DNA from: Chloroflexota bacterium
GTDB lineage: Bacteria; Chloroflexota; Dehalococcoidia; UBA6926
DNA length: 59,742 bases
NCBI GenBank assembly: GCA_026713485.1
Contig: JAPOOK010000064.1
Coordinates: forward strand, 1-59,742
Direction: 5' to 3'
Shown here piece after piece: positions 38,385-48,259 of the stretch. The translations under genes were made by a program, and so were the position numbers. Positions within the stretch are counted from its first letter, which is position 1. Each line of letters starts with the position of its first letter. The notes under the pieces are model-generated. The model was not told the DNA's origin, searched no databases, and saw nothing but the letters and a program-made list of their open reading frames with translations.

Positions 38385-38987
38385 ATGGTGCTGGAAATGG
38401 AAGCGCCACTGGAGCGGGGCTATACACCTACCCAACAGACAGAGCCCCAACGCCGACAGTCTCAATTGGTCGAGTACGAGATTCTCGACTCATTTTGGGT
38501 ACACCAGCATCAATGGATCTGGTTGTCGGGCCTGGTGCTAATTACACTCTCGATGTTCGGAATGACCGTGTTGCCCATGGGGCTGGCAGGTCACGAGCTT
38601 CGAACGGAGATCATCAGCTTTGTCTCGGTCATCGCAGTTGCGCTCACATTCATCTGGTGGGGAATGCTACGCCACATGTTGAACGCACTATTAGTTGTGA
38701 AACATCGCAAGCGCGAGATAGAGCGAAGTCTTGGAATGCGGATGGAATTCTACCTCGCGGCATCACGCACGCGCAGCAAGCGCGATCGCATTCGCGAGTT
38801 CGCTCAGCAGGAAGCGGGCGACGATCCGGAGCTTCGTGCAGACATCGCCGATTTCCTTCGGTCCATCACTGTTCGCCAGAGTTTCATCCCCGGCGAAGAG
38901 ACCGCATGGGCCATCATCCCGTTCCTCTTCATGGGCGCGTGGATAGCCTTCTGGGGCATCACTGCCGGTCCTTCGATCTTCGGCTAG
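38385..38987 (+). CDS. Two-helix membrane protein between carA and carB
   Basis: A 200-residue protein of unknown function. Two adjacent hydrophobic helices lie near 45-95 (WLSGLVLITLSMFGMTVLP, then IISFVSVIAVALTFIWWGML), a long charged region (100-160, Arg/Glu-rich) probably forms cytoplasmic helices, and a third hydrophobic segment closes the protein (AIIPFLFMGAWIAFWGITAG). The ATG at 38385 follows AAGGAGG; a longer frame from 38334 lacks a site. Its place in the pyrimidine run may be incidental. Confidence 0.72.
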   Translation: MVLEMEAPLERGYTPTQQTEPQRRQSQLVEYEILDSFWVHQHQWIWLSGLVLITLSMFGMTVLPMGLAGHELRTEIISFVSVIAVALTFIWWGMLRHMLNALLVVKHRKREIERSLGMRMEFYLAASRTRSKRDRIREFAQQEAGDDPELRADIADFLRSITVRQSFIPGEETAWAIIPFLFMGAWIAFWGITAGPSIFG

Positions 38988-39007
38988 ACCCCAACATCGC
39001 TCACATG

Positions 39008-39042
39008 TCACGCGTCCCGGCGCTATTTGCCGGGGCGCGTGA
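39008..39042 (+). terminator. Hairpin upstream of carB, possible terminator or attenuator
   Basis: TCACGCG-T-CCCGGC and its complement form a 14-bp stem with one G-T wobble and a 7-base loop. It is followed by AGTTGTGTCT, a weak T-rich tail. It lies 21 bases after the membrane-protein stop and 46 bases before carB, so it may separate two transcripts. Confidence 0.5.
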
Positions 39043-39087
39043 AGTTGTGTCTCCAACGCTCCTGGCGGCCCTGTGCGGGAGGGCGGC

Positions 39088-42000
39088 ATGACGACGACGC
39101 CGGAACGGCCATCCCGTGTGCTTGTGCTTGGCAGTGGACCGATTGTCATCGGCCAGGCCGCCGAGTTTGATTACGCAGGCACGCAGGCGTGCCGCGCCCT
39201 ACGCGAGGAGGGCGTTACGTCCATCCTCGTCAACTCCAACCCCGCTACGATCATGACCGACCACGAAATCGCGGACGTGGTCTACATTGAACCGCTGACG
39301 GTCGAGGCAGTGACACGTGTCATCGAACGGGAGCGGCCTGACGGACTCCTGCCAACACTCGGCGGACAGACCGGCCTCAATCTCGCCGTCGATCTGGCGG
39401 AGGCGGGAGTGCTGGAACAATACAACGTCCGTTTGCTCGGGACGCCGCTGGATGCCATCCGCACGGCGGAGGACCGCAATCTCTTCCGGCAGATGCTGGA
39501 TGAGATTGGTGAGCCCGTACCGGAGAACGAAGTCGTCACCACAGTTGAGGACGCCCGCAATGTGGCGGAACGTCTCGGGTTGCCCGTGGTGATTCGCCCC
39601 GCCTACACGCTTGGCGGCTCGGGCGGCGGAATCGCTTACACGCCGGAACAGTTGGATGAGCAGGTTCGCACCGGTCTCTCCTACAGCCCCATCGGGCAGG
39701 TGCTTGTTGAGCGCAGCCTGATCGGCTGGAAAGAGATCGAATATGAGGTCATGCGTGACGGGGCGGATACGACCATCACCGTCTGCAACATGGAGAACCT
39801 GGACGCGATGGGCGTCCACACCGGCGACAGCATCGTCGTCGCTCCCAGCCAGACGCTGACGGACAAGGAGTACCAGATGCTCCGCACTGCCAGCCTGAAA
39901 ATCATCTCCGCTCTGGGCATAGAGGGCGGCTGCAACGTGCAGCTCGCATTGGAACCTCATCCGACGGTGGCCGGCAAGGGACAGAATGCCGGCTATTCGG
40001 AATCGCCCTATTACGTCATTGAGGTCAATCCCCGGGTCAGCCGCTCCTCAGCGCTGGCGTCCAAGGCAACCGGGTACCCGATTGCCCGCGTCGCCGCCAA
40101 GATCGCCGTCGGCAAGCGGCTGGACGAGATTCCTAACGCGGTGACGCAGGTCACAACGGCCGCATTTGAACCGGCGCTCGACTATTGCGTGGCCAAGATT
40201 CCGCGCTGGCCTTTCGACAAGTTCCCATCCGGGGATCGCTCGCTGGGGACGCAGATGAAAGCCACCGGCGAGGTGATGGCCATCGACCGCTCGTTTGAGG
40301 CGGCGCTGCAGAAGGCTGTGCGGTCGTTGGAGGTGACGGGCGACAGCCTGTTGTGGGAGCACAGTTCATGGAGCACAATCTCTGATCCGCTTGAGGAGCT
40401 GCCGCTCCTCCCGAATGATCAGCGGTTGTGGGCGCTTATGGCCGCCCTGCGGCGAGGAGTGGATCTGGACGACCTCTCAGTCAAGACGGGCGTTGACCCA
40501 TGGTTCCTTTACAAGCTGAACGCCATTGTCGGTATGGAGAACAAGCTGCTGGCGGAGCCTCTAACACCGCGCCTGCTGCGCGACGCAAAGCGCATTGGGT
40601 TCTCGGACACGCAGATCAGCACGCTGGCGGATCGGCTGCCGGAACAGGTACATGAGCTGCGGCAGGAATGGGACATCCGCCCGGTGTACAAGATGGTGGA
40701 CACGTGCGCAGCGGAGTTTGAGGCGGCCACACCCTATTTCTACTCAACGTACGAGGAGGAGAACGAGGCGCTGCCCCTGGAGGGACGGTCTGCTGTCGTC
40801 ATCGGCAGCGGGCCGATCCGCATTGGTCAGGGCATCGAGTTCGACTATTGCTCCGTCCATGCCGCGTGGGCGCTACAAGATGAGGGCGCGGCGAGCATCA
40901 TCATCAATTCCAACCCGGAAACAGTCTCAACAGACTTCGATACGTCGAACCGCCTTTATTTTGAACCACTAGACGAGGAAGGCGTCGCCTGCGTCCTTGA
41001 AAACGAACGGGTGACGATTGGGGAGCAGGAGGTGTTCCCCGGGACGGCGGCGCAATTCGGCGGACAGACGGCCATCAATTTGATCAGCCCCCTAAACAGG
41101 CGCGCGTTCACCATTCTGGGCACGCCACCGGCGACTGTGGACCAGGCGGAGGACCGCCAGCGGTTCGACGAATTCGTCACCACGCTTGGCATCCCGCGTC
41201 CACCCGGCGCAGGTGTGACATCCATCGAAGAGGGGCTGGCTGTCGCGAACTCTATCGGCTATCCCATTCTCGTGCGCCCGAGCTACGTTCTCGGCGGGCG
41301 GGCGATGGAGATCGTCCATACGCCGGCAGAGTTCACGCGCTATGTCATGGCAGCGATGGAGGAGGTCGGAGACAAGCGCCCCATCCAGGTGGACAAGTTC
41401 CTTGAGGGGATGGAGGTGGAAGTGGACGCCGTCAGCGACGGCGAGGACGTGCTTATTCCCGGGATTATGGAACACATCGAGCGGGCAGGCGTCCACAGCG
41501 GAGACTCCATGGGTGTTTATCCTGCGCCTTCATTGTCGGAGGACGATGAGCGGCAGGTCGTCGACTACACGGTCCAACTTGGCCGCGCGTTCGGCATCAT
41601 CGGCCTCATGAATATCCAGTTTGTCGTGGCCCAGAATGAGAACCAGGACGGGACACCCGCTCCATCCACTGTTTACGTTCTTGAGGTCAACGTCCGCTCC
41701 AGCCGAACGGTGCCGTTCATCTCCAAGGTGACCGAGGTGCCGTTGGTGAATCTCGCCACCCGCGTCATCATGGGACGCACCCTGAAGGAGATGGGCTATG
41801 AGAGCGGCCTGTGGCCGAAGAAGCCGCTGGTGGCCGTCAAGGCGCCCGTCTCATCCATGGCCAAGCTGATGGGCGTGGACACCTATCTGGGACCGGAGAT
41901 GAAATCCACGGGCGAGGTTATGGGCATCGACACCTCCCTCGCTCCTGCTCTGACAAAAGCTTTGCAGGCGGCGCGGCTCATGTTGCCGCAATCCGGCGGC

Positions 42001-42435
42001 ATCCTCATCAGCGTGTCCGACCGCGACAAGACAGAGATGATGCCGATTGCGCGCAAACTTGCCGCGCACGGCTACGAGGTCTACGCGACGGAGGGAACCG
42101 CGACGATCCTGCGCGCCGTCGGCATTGAGGTTGCAGGCGTCCCCGCCAAGGTCAGCGAGGGCGAAGAGGGTGTAGGCATCACGACGGACCTGATCCGCGA
42201 TGGACGGGTCCATGCCGTCGTCAACACAATGTCCGGCAACCGTGTGCCGCTGCGCGACGGCTTTGAGATTCGGCGCGCCGCCACCGAACAGGGCATCCCC
42301 TGCTACACCAGCCTCGATACATTCCGCGTTGCCGTTGATTCCGTAACAGGCGGCGCGGAGGCGGGCGAGTACAGCATCATGCGCCTCGATGAATATGTGA
42401 ATGGCCGACCGGCGGACGAGTTTCTCGCGCGGTAG
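39088..42435 (+). CDS. carB: Carbamoyl-phosphate synthase large subunit CarB
   Basis: A 1115-residue protein with the usual internal duplication. The carboxy-phosphate half begins [21 protein letters not shown], the oligomerisation domain follows, then the carbamoyl-phosphate half ([19 protein letters not shown]). The C-terminal MGS-like allosteric domain carries [16 protein letters not shown]. It makes carbamoyl phosphate from bicarbonate, ATP and ammonia for pyrimidines and arginine. The ATG at 39088 is preferred over a GTG 15 bases upstream because GGGAGG stands 5 bases before it. Confidence 0.97.
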   Translation: MTTTPERPSRVLVLGSGPIVIGQAAEFDYAGTQACRALREEGVTSILVNSNPATIMTDHEIADVVYIEPLTVEAVTRVIERERPDGLLPTLGGQTGLNLAVDLAEAGVLEQYNVRLLGTPLDAIRTAEDRNLFRQMLDEIGEPVPENEVVTTVEDARNVAERLGLPVVIRPAYTLGGSGGGIAYTPEQLDEQVRTGLSYSPIGQVLVERSLIGWKEIEYEVMRDGADTTITVCNMENLDAMGVHTGDSIVVAPSQTLTDKEYQMLRTASLKIISALGIEGGCNVQLALEPHPTVAGKGQNAGYSESPYYVIEVNPRVSRSSALASKATGYPIARVAAKIAVGKRLDEIPNAVTQVTTAAFEPALDYCVAKIPRWPFDKFPSGDRSLGTQMKATGEVMAIDRSFEAALQKAVRSLEVTGDSLLWEHSSWSTISDPLEELPLLPNDQRLWALMAALRRGVDLDDLSVKTGVDPWFLYKLNAIVGMENKLLAEPLTPRLLRDAKRIGFSDTQISTLADRLPEQVHELRQEWDIRPVYKMVDTCAAEFEAATPYFYSTYEEENEALPLEGRSAVVIGSGPIRIGQGIEFDYCSVHAAWALQDEGAASIIINSNPETVSTDFDTSNRLYFEPLDEEGVACVLENERVTIGEQEVFPGTAAQFGGQTAINLISPLNRRAFTILGTPPATVDQAEDRQRFDEFVTTLGIPRPPGAGVTSIEEGLAVANSIGYPILVRPSYVLGGRAMEIVHTPAEFTRYVMAAMEEVGDKRPIQVDKFLEGMEVEVDAVSDGEDVLIPGIMEHIERAGVHSGDSMGVYPAPSLSEDDERQVVDYTVQLGRAFGIIGLMNIQFVVAQNENQDGTPAPSTVYVLEVNVRSSRTVPFISKVTEVPLVNLATRVIMGRTLKEMGYESGLWPKKPLVAVKAPVSSMAKLMGVDTYLGPEMKSTGEVMGIDTSLAPALTKALQAARLMLPQSGGILISVSDRDKTEMMPIARKLAAHGYEVYATEGTATILRAVGIEVAGVPAKVSEGEEGVGITTDLIRDGRVHAVVNTMSGNRVPLRDGFEIRRAATEQGIPCYTSLDTFRVAVDSVTGGAEAGEYSIMRLDEYVNGRPADEFLAR

Positions 42436-42448
42436 GGGGTTCGCCCCC
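42435..42448 (+). other. GGGGG-TTCG-CCCCC hairpin at the carB stop
   Basis: A 5-bp GC stem with a UUCG tetraloop begins at the last base of the carB stop codon, 20 bases before the PyrK-like start. There is no T-run. It may stabilise or separate the carB and PyrK-like segments of the mRNA. Confidence 0.4.
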
Positions 42449-42468
42449 AACATCCCGGGGTGCACAGC

Positions 42469-43245
42469 ATGGCCGAATTTGAAACTATCGCACAGGGAAT
42501 GATCCTTGTGCGCACCGGAGCATCAAAGGTGGCCCGCGCCGCGCAACCGGGCCAATTCGTGCAGCGGCGCGGCATTGTCACGCAAGGGCTTGTGAGCGAT
42601 GACGCCCGCGCGCAGACGACGCCATTTGACCCGCAGCCCTATCCGATCATCTCGGTGGACGCAACAAGCGGTGAGATCACCGTCCTGGCAACAACGGTCG
42701 ATGGCGACGATTCCGCGATCACATCGACGCCCACAGGTCTCGAATGGGCTGTGAGAGGGCCCCTGGGTCAGCCAATCTCAGTTGACGCCGCGGCAAGTCA
42801 CGTCGCGTTCATTGCGCAGGGGGACGGCATTGGAGCGATCATCGCCGTGATGCGGGAGGCTGCCGAACGCGGCGTGCGCGTTACTCTCATGGCGGGAGCC
42901 GCCAACGCGTGGCAGCTCTATCCGTCACACCTTCTCCCGGACGGCGTGCGTGAGATGACGGCAACGGACGACGGGTCGGCAGGTATCCGCGCGCCGGTAA
43001 CGCACCTGTTGCCACAGGTTCAGGATGACGCGGACTTGCTCATCGCAGCGGGCCCGAAGCGGCTCTACGAGGATCTGGCTCGGATGCGCGCCGACGGACT
43101 GCTGACTATTCCGACGACAGTCATGAAGCTGCCACGCCTTGAGTGCCGAGACGGTGAATGCGGCAAGTGCGCCGTCCAAACGACTGATGGCACACGACTG
43201 GCCTGCGTGGAGGGGCCGGCATTTGATCTTGATGAGGTGGAGTAG
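42469..43245 (+). CDS. PyrK-like dihydroorotate dehydrogenase electron-transfer subunit
   Basis: A 258-residue ferredoxin-reductase-like protein ending in the PyrK 2Fe-2S motif: CRDGECGKCAVQ followed ten residues on by Cys in RLACVEGP. The middle shows AVRGPLGQPI and an NAD-binding-like segment AFIAQGDGIGAIIAVM, diverged from the usual GGxGxAP. It follows carB, which supports electron transfer from a class 1B dihydroorotate dehydrogenase, but no pyrD is in the window. Either ATG 42469 or the GTG nine bases earlier could be the start. Confidence 0.78.
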   Translation: MAEFETIAQGMILVRTGASKVARAAQPGQFVQRRGIVTQGLVSDDARAQTTPFDPQPYPIISVDATSGEITVLATTVDGDDSAITSTPTGLEWAVRGPLGQPISVDAAASHVAFIAQGDGIGAIIAVMREAAERGVRVTLMAGAANAWQLYPSHLLPDGVREMTATDDGSAGIRAPVTHLLPQVQDDADLLIAAGPKRLYEDLARMRADGLLTIPTTVMKLPRLECRDGECGKCAVQTTDGTRLACVEGPAFDLDEVE

Positions 43246-43247
43246 CG

Positions 43248-43778
43248 CTAGCCGCCACGGGCGAACGCGACGAAGTCCATGTCGCCGGGTGATAGGCCGA
43301 GCTGTGTGAGTCGGACGGATGCCTCGGACCGATATTGCGTCCCGTGATTGACGACGTGAGCGATGAGTTCTCTCAGAGGTTGGTTGGACTCGTTGCCTGA
43401 AAGGTCGCGATAGGCAAGCGGGGTGGCGATGGCCTCGTCCGTCAATGTCCGGGCGAAGCTCCGGAAGCGGTCACTGTTCTCCCGCCACAGCTCCGATAGT
43501 GCCTTGAGCGAGGGGATTTCATTCCTGGCGATTTCCCCGGACTGCCTTACCTTGGCGACCCATTCCGGCGGTGTCCCTCCTGTCCAGCGCGCCAACCAGA
43601 TGATTTCGCTGGTCATGATGTGGATGAGCGTGGCGTGCAGGCTGCCAAAGCTAAGGCCATTAGCGTCCGCCATATAATCGGACTCGCTAGCCTCACGAGC
43701 GCGATCCATGATCAGGTCATTGGCCCATTGGCTGTAGTCCAGGAGAAGCTGGAAGAAGTCTGCGTTGGCGGCGGCCAT
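43248..43778 (-). CDS. DinB family protein
   Basis: A 176-residue four-helix-bundle protein with the DinB/YfiT arrangement of three metal-binding His positions: FGSLHATLIHIMTSE and HVVNHGTQYRSEAS. The N-terminal FQLLLDYSQWANDLIM is the typical first helix. Family members include thiol-dependent S-transferases and stress proteins. The ATG at 43778 is chosen because GGAGAG stands 7 bases upstream; the frame extends further to 43907 without a site. Its stop is 2 bases from the convergent PyrK-like gene. Confidence 0.85.
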   Translation of the reverse strand: MAAANADFFQLLLDYSQWANDLIMDRAREASESDYMADANGLSFGSLHATLIHIMTSEIIWLARWTGGTPPEWVAKVRQSGEIARNEIPSLKALSELWRENSDRFRSFARTLTDEAIATPLAYRDLSGNESNQPLRELIAHVVNHGTQYRSEASVRLTQLGLSPGDMDFVAFARGG

Positions 43779-43837
43779 AGTCATTCTCTCCGAGTACCAG
43801 TCACATAGCTGAATAAGTATCTCACGAGGTAGCGCGG

Positions 43838-44857
43838 CTAGCGGGTTGGTAGTTGGACGATTGCGCTGCCGCGCACGCACGGCCTTCCGCCGCTGCCCTC
43901 GCTCCAAAGTTCAAGTTCGACGAGGGCGGTACCGTCATCATCGCGCCATTTCCGTGAGACGTGACCGTAGTGCATGATCGTCTCACCGATGAAGGCCGGG
44001 GCGCGAACTTCTCCGCGAAAGCTGCGCAGAATGCCGCGCCGCCCCATCCACCGCGTTGCTGTTTGACACAACATGTCACCTGAAAGGTCGCCCTGGGCGA
44101 TCCTCTCCGGCAGCCCCTCCACCTGGGCATAGGCGCGGTCGTAATGGACGAGGTGGCTATTCGTCTTCACGAGTCCGTAGAAGAAGACCTGCACTGTCGA
44201 GATGAATCGAGGCAGCGGCTCGAGCCCCATTCCCTCGTGTACGTCCTCCCATACGGGTTCGTCCGACCACTGTGGCGGCTCTGCAGGACGTGCCTGCGCT
44301 CCGTTGCCAAGTTCAAGCTCTCCCCATGCCCTGCCCGCGCCGTCCGGTGACGACGGCTGCGGCACTGTCGCAGTCGTAGTGCGGTCAATCATCACGGTCC
44401 GCCCATGCTGGTTGGTGATGGTCATCTCCTTGGTCGTGAAGATCATTGCCCCTGAACGGCCCTGCTTCTCCTCGACTTCCACGACCTTCGATTGGCGCGT
44501 CAGCACATCGCCGGGCCTGATCGGTTCGACGAAAGTCACATCCGTGCCGGTGTAGCGCGATTGGGCACCCGGGATACGGAGCTGGAGAGGATCATCTCGT
44601 GTCCGTGGCAGGCCGTCAGGGCGCAGATCCGCTATGGCCGTCGGCGGAAAACTGGTGAAGCCGGTGAAGAGAGGCGGGGCGACGATGCCCCCGTATGGGC
44701 CCCCTTTCGCGCGCTCCTCGTCTACATAGGATGGGCGCGCATCATCGACGGCGTAGGCGTAGCGGGCAATCTCATCGAACGTGATGGGGGGACGCGATTC
44801 CGGCTCCGATGTGCGCCCAATCAACTCCCGCGCGGCCTGCGCGGCTTCAGATGTCAT
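43838..44857 (-). CDS. Double hot-dog hydratase (FAS1-like dehydratase fused to MaoC-like domain)
   Basis: A 339-residue protein with two hot-dog halves. Residues about 25-160 are a FAS1-like dehydratase domain (GGIVAPPLFTG, VEPIRPGDVL). Residues about 205-335 are MaoC-like (KTNSHLVHYDRAYAQ, QGDLSGDMLCQ, RAPAFIGETI). Such fusions act as enoyl-CoA or mesaconyl-C4-CoA-type hydratases. The same pair exists as two separate genes at 49506-50508. The internal ATG at 44857 is used because the preceding seven codons lack a ribosome site. Confidence 0.87.
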   Translation of the reverse strand: MTSEAAQAARELIGRTSEPESRPPITFDEIARYAYAVDDARPSYVDEERAKGGPYGGIVAPPLFTGFTSFPPTAIADLRPDGLPRTRDDPLQLRIPGAQSRYTGTDVTFVEPIRPGDVLTRQSKVVEVEEKQGRSGAMIFTTKEMTITNQHGRTVMIDRTTTATVPQPSSPDGAGRAWGELELGNGAQARPAEPPQWSDEPVWEDVHEGMGLEPLPRFISTVQVFFYGLVKTNSHLVHYDRAYAQVEGLPERIAQGDLSGDMLCQTATRWMGRRGILRSFRGEVRAPAFIGETIMHYGHVSRKWRDDDGTALVELELWSEGSGGRPCVRGSAIVQLPTR

Positions 44858-44891
44858 GGCTTGCCATCCCCTGCTCAACGTCTCCGTCAGT

Positions 44892-45662
44892 TTAGTCAGT
44901 CACCGGCTCATCAATGATGACAGCGTTGTAGTTTGTGTATTGAATGGTGACGCGGTTATCGGGACGCCATTGTTCCGATCCATCGCCGAACTGAATTGTT
45001 TCTTCGATTTGCAGTATCCGATGAGTTTCTATATCGATGTAGACTCTTCTCTCATGCATCGTGACGATGTCAGGCTTGTTCGGCACATTGCCTTCAAGGA
45101 CAAGTCTCGGCCGTCTATCAAGCCACACACGTTCCAAGCGACGTAGTTCTTCAAGCTCACGCGCTTTATCCAAGAGATCATTCACGCTAATGTCCGGTAC
45201 AACATATGCCGGTCTTTCAAGAATCGCCCATGGCTCGTCGCCACATCGTTCGTACTGTACGTTTCCGATATACATCAACTCCTGTGTGTCACAGCCTTGG
45301 CTTTCTCCGGGCACAGGTTCCCATACCCCGTCTCTAAAGCTCAGGTATTCCACATCTGAAGTGATGGAACGCCATCGATTCGGGCGTTGGAATTCTTCGA
45401 CGACAGACGATTTCTTGAGCGTCAGCCCGAGCAGTCTATGCTCTGCGTAGTCCCATTGTGTCGTTGTTAGCCGGAGTGACTCAAGAGGAGTGTTATCTGC
45501 GTCAAGAGCATCCAGTACTTCACGCGGAGCAAGCGGCACCCCCTGCGAATCAAACGTTACAGCTTCAAACTCGTTTGACAGGTTTTGAGGGAAACACGCA
45601 AGACTGAGCAGAGTTGCAGCCACAACCAGCCCCAACGCAGTCAATCTCACCGCCCGGCCCAT
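44892..45662 (-). CDS. LolA/MucB-like lipoprotein, unknown function
   Basis: A 256-residue lipoprotein. The signal peptide (MGRAVRLTALGLVVAA) is followed by the lipobox LSLAC. The body is rich in beta strands and ends YIDIETHRILQIEE, then VTIQYTNYNAVIIDEP, a finish like that of LolA/LppX-type half-barrel lipoproteins which carry lipids or sense lipoproteins. That resemblance is by eye only. An open frame continues upstream to 46097 but overlaps the divergent CoA-transferase and is not coding in character. Base composition is less GC-rich than in the neighbours. Confidence 0.68.
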   Translation of the reverse strand: MGRAVRLTALGLVVAATLLSLACFPQNLSNEFEAVTFDSQGVPLAPREVLDALDADNTPLESLRLTTTQWDYAEHRLLGLTLKKSSVVEEFQRPNRWRSITSDVEYLSFRDGVWEPVPGESQGCDTQELMYIGNVQYERCGDEPWAILERPAYVVPDISVNDLLDKARELEELRRLERVWLDRRPRLVLEGNVPNKPDIVTMHERRVYIDIETHRILQIEETIQFGDGSEQWRPDNRVTIQYTNYNAVIIDEPVTD

Positions 45663-45786
45663 ATTCTCTGCTCTCTCAGTTGCACATGTTGTGGCATTCC
45701 CGTTGGTAGCAAGCATACGCGCTACCCTCGCGCACACGCGGCTCAAGCGTTGCGTGAATTGCGGAAACAATGGCACAGTGAGCGCC

Positions 45787-48195
45787 ATGACTACCACGAA
45801 TACAGAACAAACGGCGCTTGGGCACCTGAAGGTTGTTGAGCTTGGAGGCGGGACGGGGGCGGCGGCGATGGCCGGCCGTCTTCTGGGCGATATGGGCGCG
45901 GATGTGGTGCTCGTTGAGCCGCCCGAAGGGGTTGGAGCGCGGCGTATTGGCCCGTTTGCCAACGACGTTGAGGACCCCGACCGCAGCCTTACGTCCCTCG
46001 ACCACAACATCAACAAGCGCTCCGTGGTTCTGGATCTAGACACGCCGGATGGGAAGGAGTCCGTTCGCCGCCTCGCAGGGTGGGCGGACGTACTCATCGA
46101 ATCGTACGAACCTGGCTATCTGCCGGAACGCGGTCTCGGGTACGACAATCTGGCCGAAATCAACCCTGAACTTGTTTACGGCTCGCTGACGCCGTTCGGC
46201 CAGACAGGGCCGTACAGCCACTATGCGTCCACCGAACTCGTCATCCAGTCGCTGGCCGGTGATCCGTGGGTCTACGGCGACGACGAGCGAGAACCGGCGA
46301 TGGTTCCGGGGAACGCCACTGCTCGCATCGGCTCGATGCACCTGGTCTACGGCATTCTGCTGGCGCTGCGAGAGCGGCGGTGGTCGACGCGAGGCCAGCA
46401 CGTGGATGTCTCCCGACAGGACATCGGCGTGTGGCAGCTGGTTAGCGGCAGCATCTCCCGTGTCGGGCTGCGCAACGAAGTGTTTCGCCGTCCGGGCAAG
46501 GCATCCACCGGCATCGGCAGCATCTATCCATGCAAGGACGGCGTGATCCAGTTCTTCCCGTCCACGAACGCACAGTTCCGCGGCCTGGTGACCGGTTGGA
46601 TGCAGGATTCCACCTTCGATGATGAGGCGTGGGATGACACCAATTTCCGACGCGACAACTACGACCTCATTGATGTTCGCATGAGAGAGTTCATGAGCAA
46701 CCTGACCGCTGCGGAGATCGAGGAGAGCGCGGCCATCCACGACGTGCCCATGGCCCGCATGTCCACGATGGCGGAGTTCGTTGAGCATCCGCACACGGTC
46801 GCCCGCAAATTTGTGCTGGATACCAGCCACCCCGTTGTGGGAGACTACCGCGCGCCCGGTCCGCCGTACAGGTTCAGCGGCACGCCGTGGGCCCTCACTC
46901 GTCACGCGCCCCGCATTGATGAACACGGCAAAGAACTTCGCACAATGATTGAGAACCTCTCATCTGCGCCGCCTGATCCCGGGAAGTTTGTGGCGCGCCG
47001 AAACGACCGGCGCAAGCAGCCGCTTGAGGGTGTGCGCATTGCCGATCTGAGCCGCGTGTTTGCGGGGCCGTACGGCACGATGCTTTTGGGATTTCACGGC
47101 GCGGAGGTCATCCGGATTGAGTCGGAGGATCTGCCCGCGTTCCGGATGCCGATGCAGCCGAACTACCCGGAATTGAACCGCAACAAGCAGTGCGTGACCA
47201 TCGATATGCGCTCAAAGAAGGGGCAAGAGCTGATCAAGGGCATCGTCGCGCAGTCGGACGTCGTCATTGAGAATTTCCGCCCCACCGTGATGGAGCGCAT
47301 GGGGCTTTCCTACGAGGAACTGCGCAAGATCAGGCCGAATGTGATCATGGCATCTATGTCCGGGTACGGCATGAACGGCCCAATGCGAGACCGCCCAGCG
47401 TTCGGGCAGCTGCTGATGGCGTTCGGCGGACTATCCTACATGTGGGGGCACCCGGAGAGCGACATCGATACGCGCCCCAAGAATGCGTATTCGGACTTCG
47501 TGCTCGGCGCACAGGCGGCGATGGCCGTGATGTTGGCGCTGGAGCATCGTGACCAGACCGGCGAGGGCCAGCACATCGAGAGTTCCCACGTGGAGGGCCT
47601 CGTGGGGTTGTTGGGGCCCGAGATGCTGAGCTATCTAATCAACGGGGTTAGCCCGCAGCCACGGGGCAACGCAAGCGACGTTTACGCGCCGCACGGCGTC
47701 TACCCGTGCCAGGGCTTCGATGCCTGGGTCTCAATAGCGGTGGAGAACGATGGGCAATGGCGCAAGCTGGTTACCGTAATGGACGAGCCGACGTGGGCGA
47801 ATGACGGGAAATTCGCAACTCAGGAGGGGCGACTCTCCAACCGGACAGAGTTGGACGAACGGCTAGGCCAGTGGACGTCAACGCGCTGGGCAGGGCAGGT
47901 CCAGGTTGCACTGCAAGCCGTCGGCATTCCATGCGGCGCGGTGCAGAACCCGCTCGATCTGCTCAAGGACCCGCAGCTTGAACATCGCGGGACCATCGTG
48001 ACGGCGCACCAAGATCCGGACTGGTGGGGAACGATGCAGCACCCCGGCGTGTCATTACACCTGAGCGCCACGCCCGGCTGGGCAACGGACTCAACCCCCG
48101 GCCTCGGCCAGGACAATGACCGCGTCTTCAAGCAGCTCCTGGGCCTGACAACGGCAGAGTTAGAAGCGCTGGCGGCGGAGGGGGTTCTGAGGTAG
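45787..48195 (+). CDS. Tandem-domain CaiB/BaiF family CoA-transferase
   Basis: An 802-residue protein made of two family III CoA-transferase units (about 10-400 and 425-795), each with its own N-terminal signature (VVELGGGTGAAAMAGRLLG; IADLSRVFAGPYGTMLLG). Family III enzymes move CoA between carboxylates through an Asp-linked mixed anhydride. In the first unit the Asp stands in VDVSRQDIGVW; at the aligned place the second unit has Glu (IESSHVEGLVG). Most relatives are homodimers of single units, so this may be a covalent dimer with one altered site. Nearby MaoC/FAS1 hydratases suggest a dicarboxylate-CoA pathway. The ATG at 45787 gives the domain start. Confidence 0.9.
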   Translation: MTTTNTEQTALGHLKVVELGGGTGAAAMAGRLLGDMGADVVLVEPPEGVGARRIGPFANDVEDPDRSLTSLDHNINKRSVVLDLDTPDGKESVRRLAGWADVLIESYEPGYLPERGLGYDNLAEINPELVYGSLTPFGQTGPYSHYASTELVIQSLAGDPWVYGDDEREPAMVPGNATARIGSMHLVYGILLALRERRWSTRGQHVDVSRQDIGVWQLVSGSISRVGLRNEVFRRPGKASTGIGSIYPCKDGVIQFFPSTNAQFRGLVTGWMQDSTFDDEAWDDTNFRRDNYDLIDVRMREFMSNLTAAEIEESAAIHDVPMARMSTMAEFVEHPHTVARKFVLDTSHPVVGDYRAPGPPYRFSGTPWALTRHAPRIDEHGKELRTMIENLSSAPPDPGKFVARRNDRRKQPLEGVRIADLSRVFAGPYGTMLLGFHGAEVIRIESEDLPAFRMPMQPNYPELNRNKQCVTIDMRSKKGQELIKGIVAQSDVVIENFRPTVMERMGLSYEELRKIRPNVIMASMSGYGMNGPMRDRPAFGQLLMAFGGLSYMWGHPESDIDTRPKNAYSDFVLGAQAAMAVMLALEHRDQTGEGQHIESSHVEGLVGLLGPEMLSYLINGVSPQPRGNASDVYAPHGVYPCQGFDAWVSIAVENDGQWRKLVTVMDEPTWANDGKFATQEGRLSNRTELDERLGQWTSTRWAGQVQVALQAVGIPCGAVQNPLDLLKDPQLEHRGTIVTAHQDPDWWGTMQHPGVSLHLSATPGWATDSTPGLGQDNDRVFKQLLGLTTAELEALAAEGVLR

Positions 48196-48259
48196 GGGAA
48201 AGGAATCCCGTTGTGGTCGCACACTTAGTCCGGGCGCTTCCCATATAATTCACTGAGAC

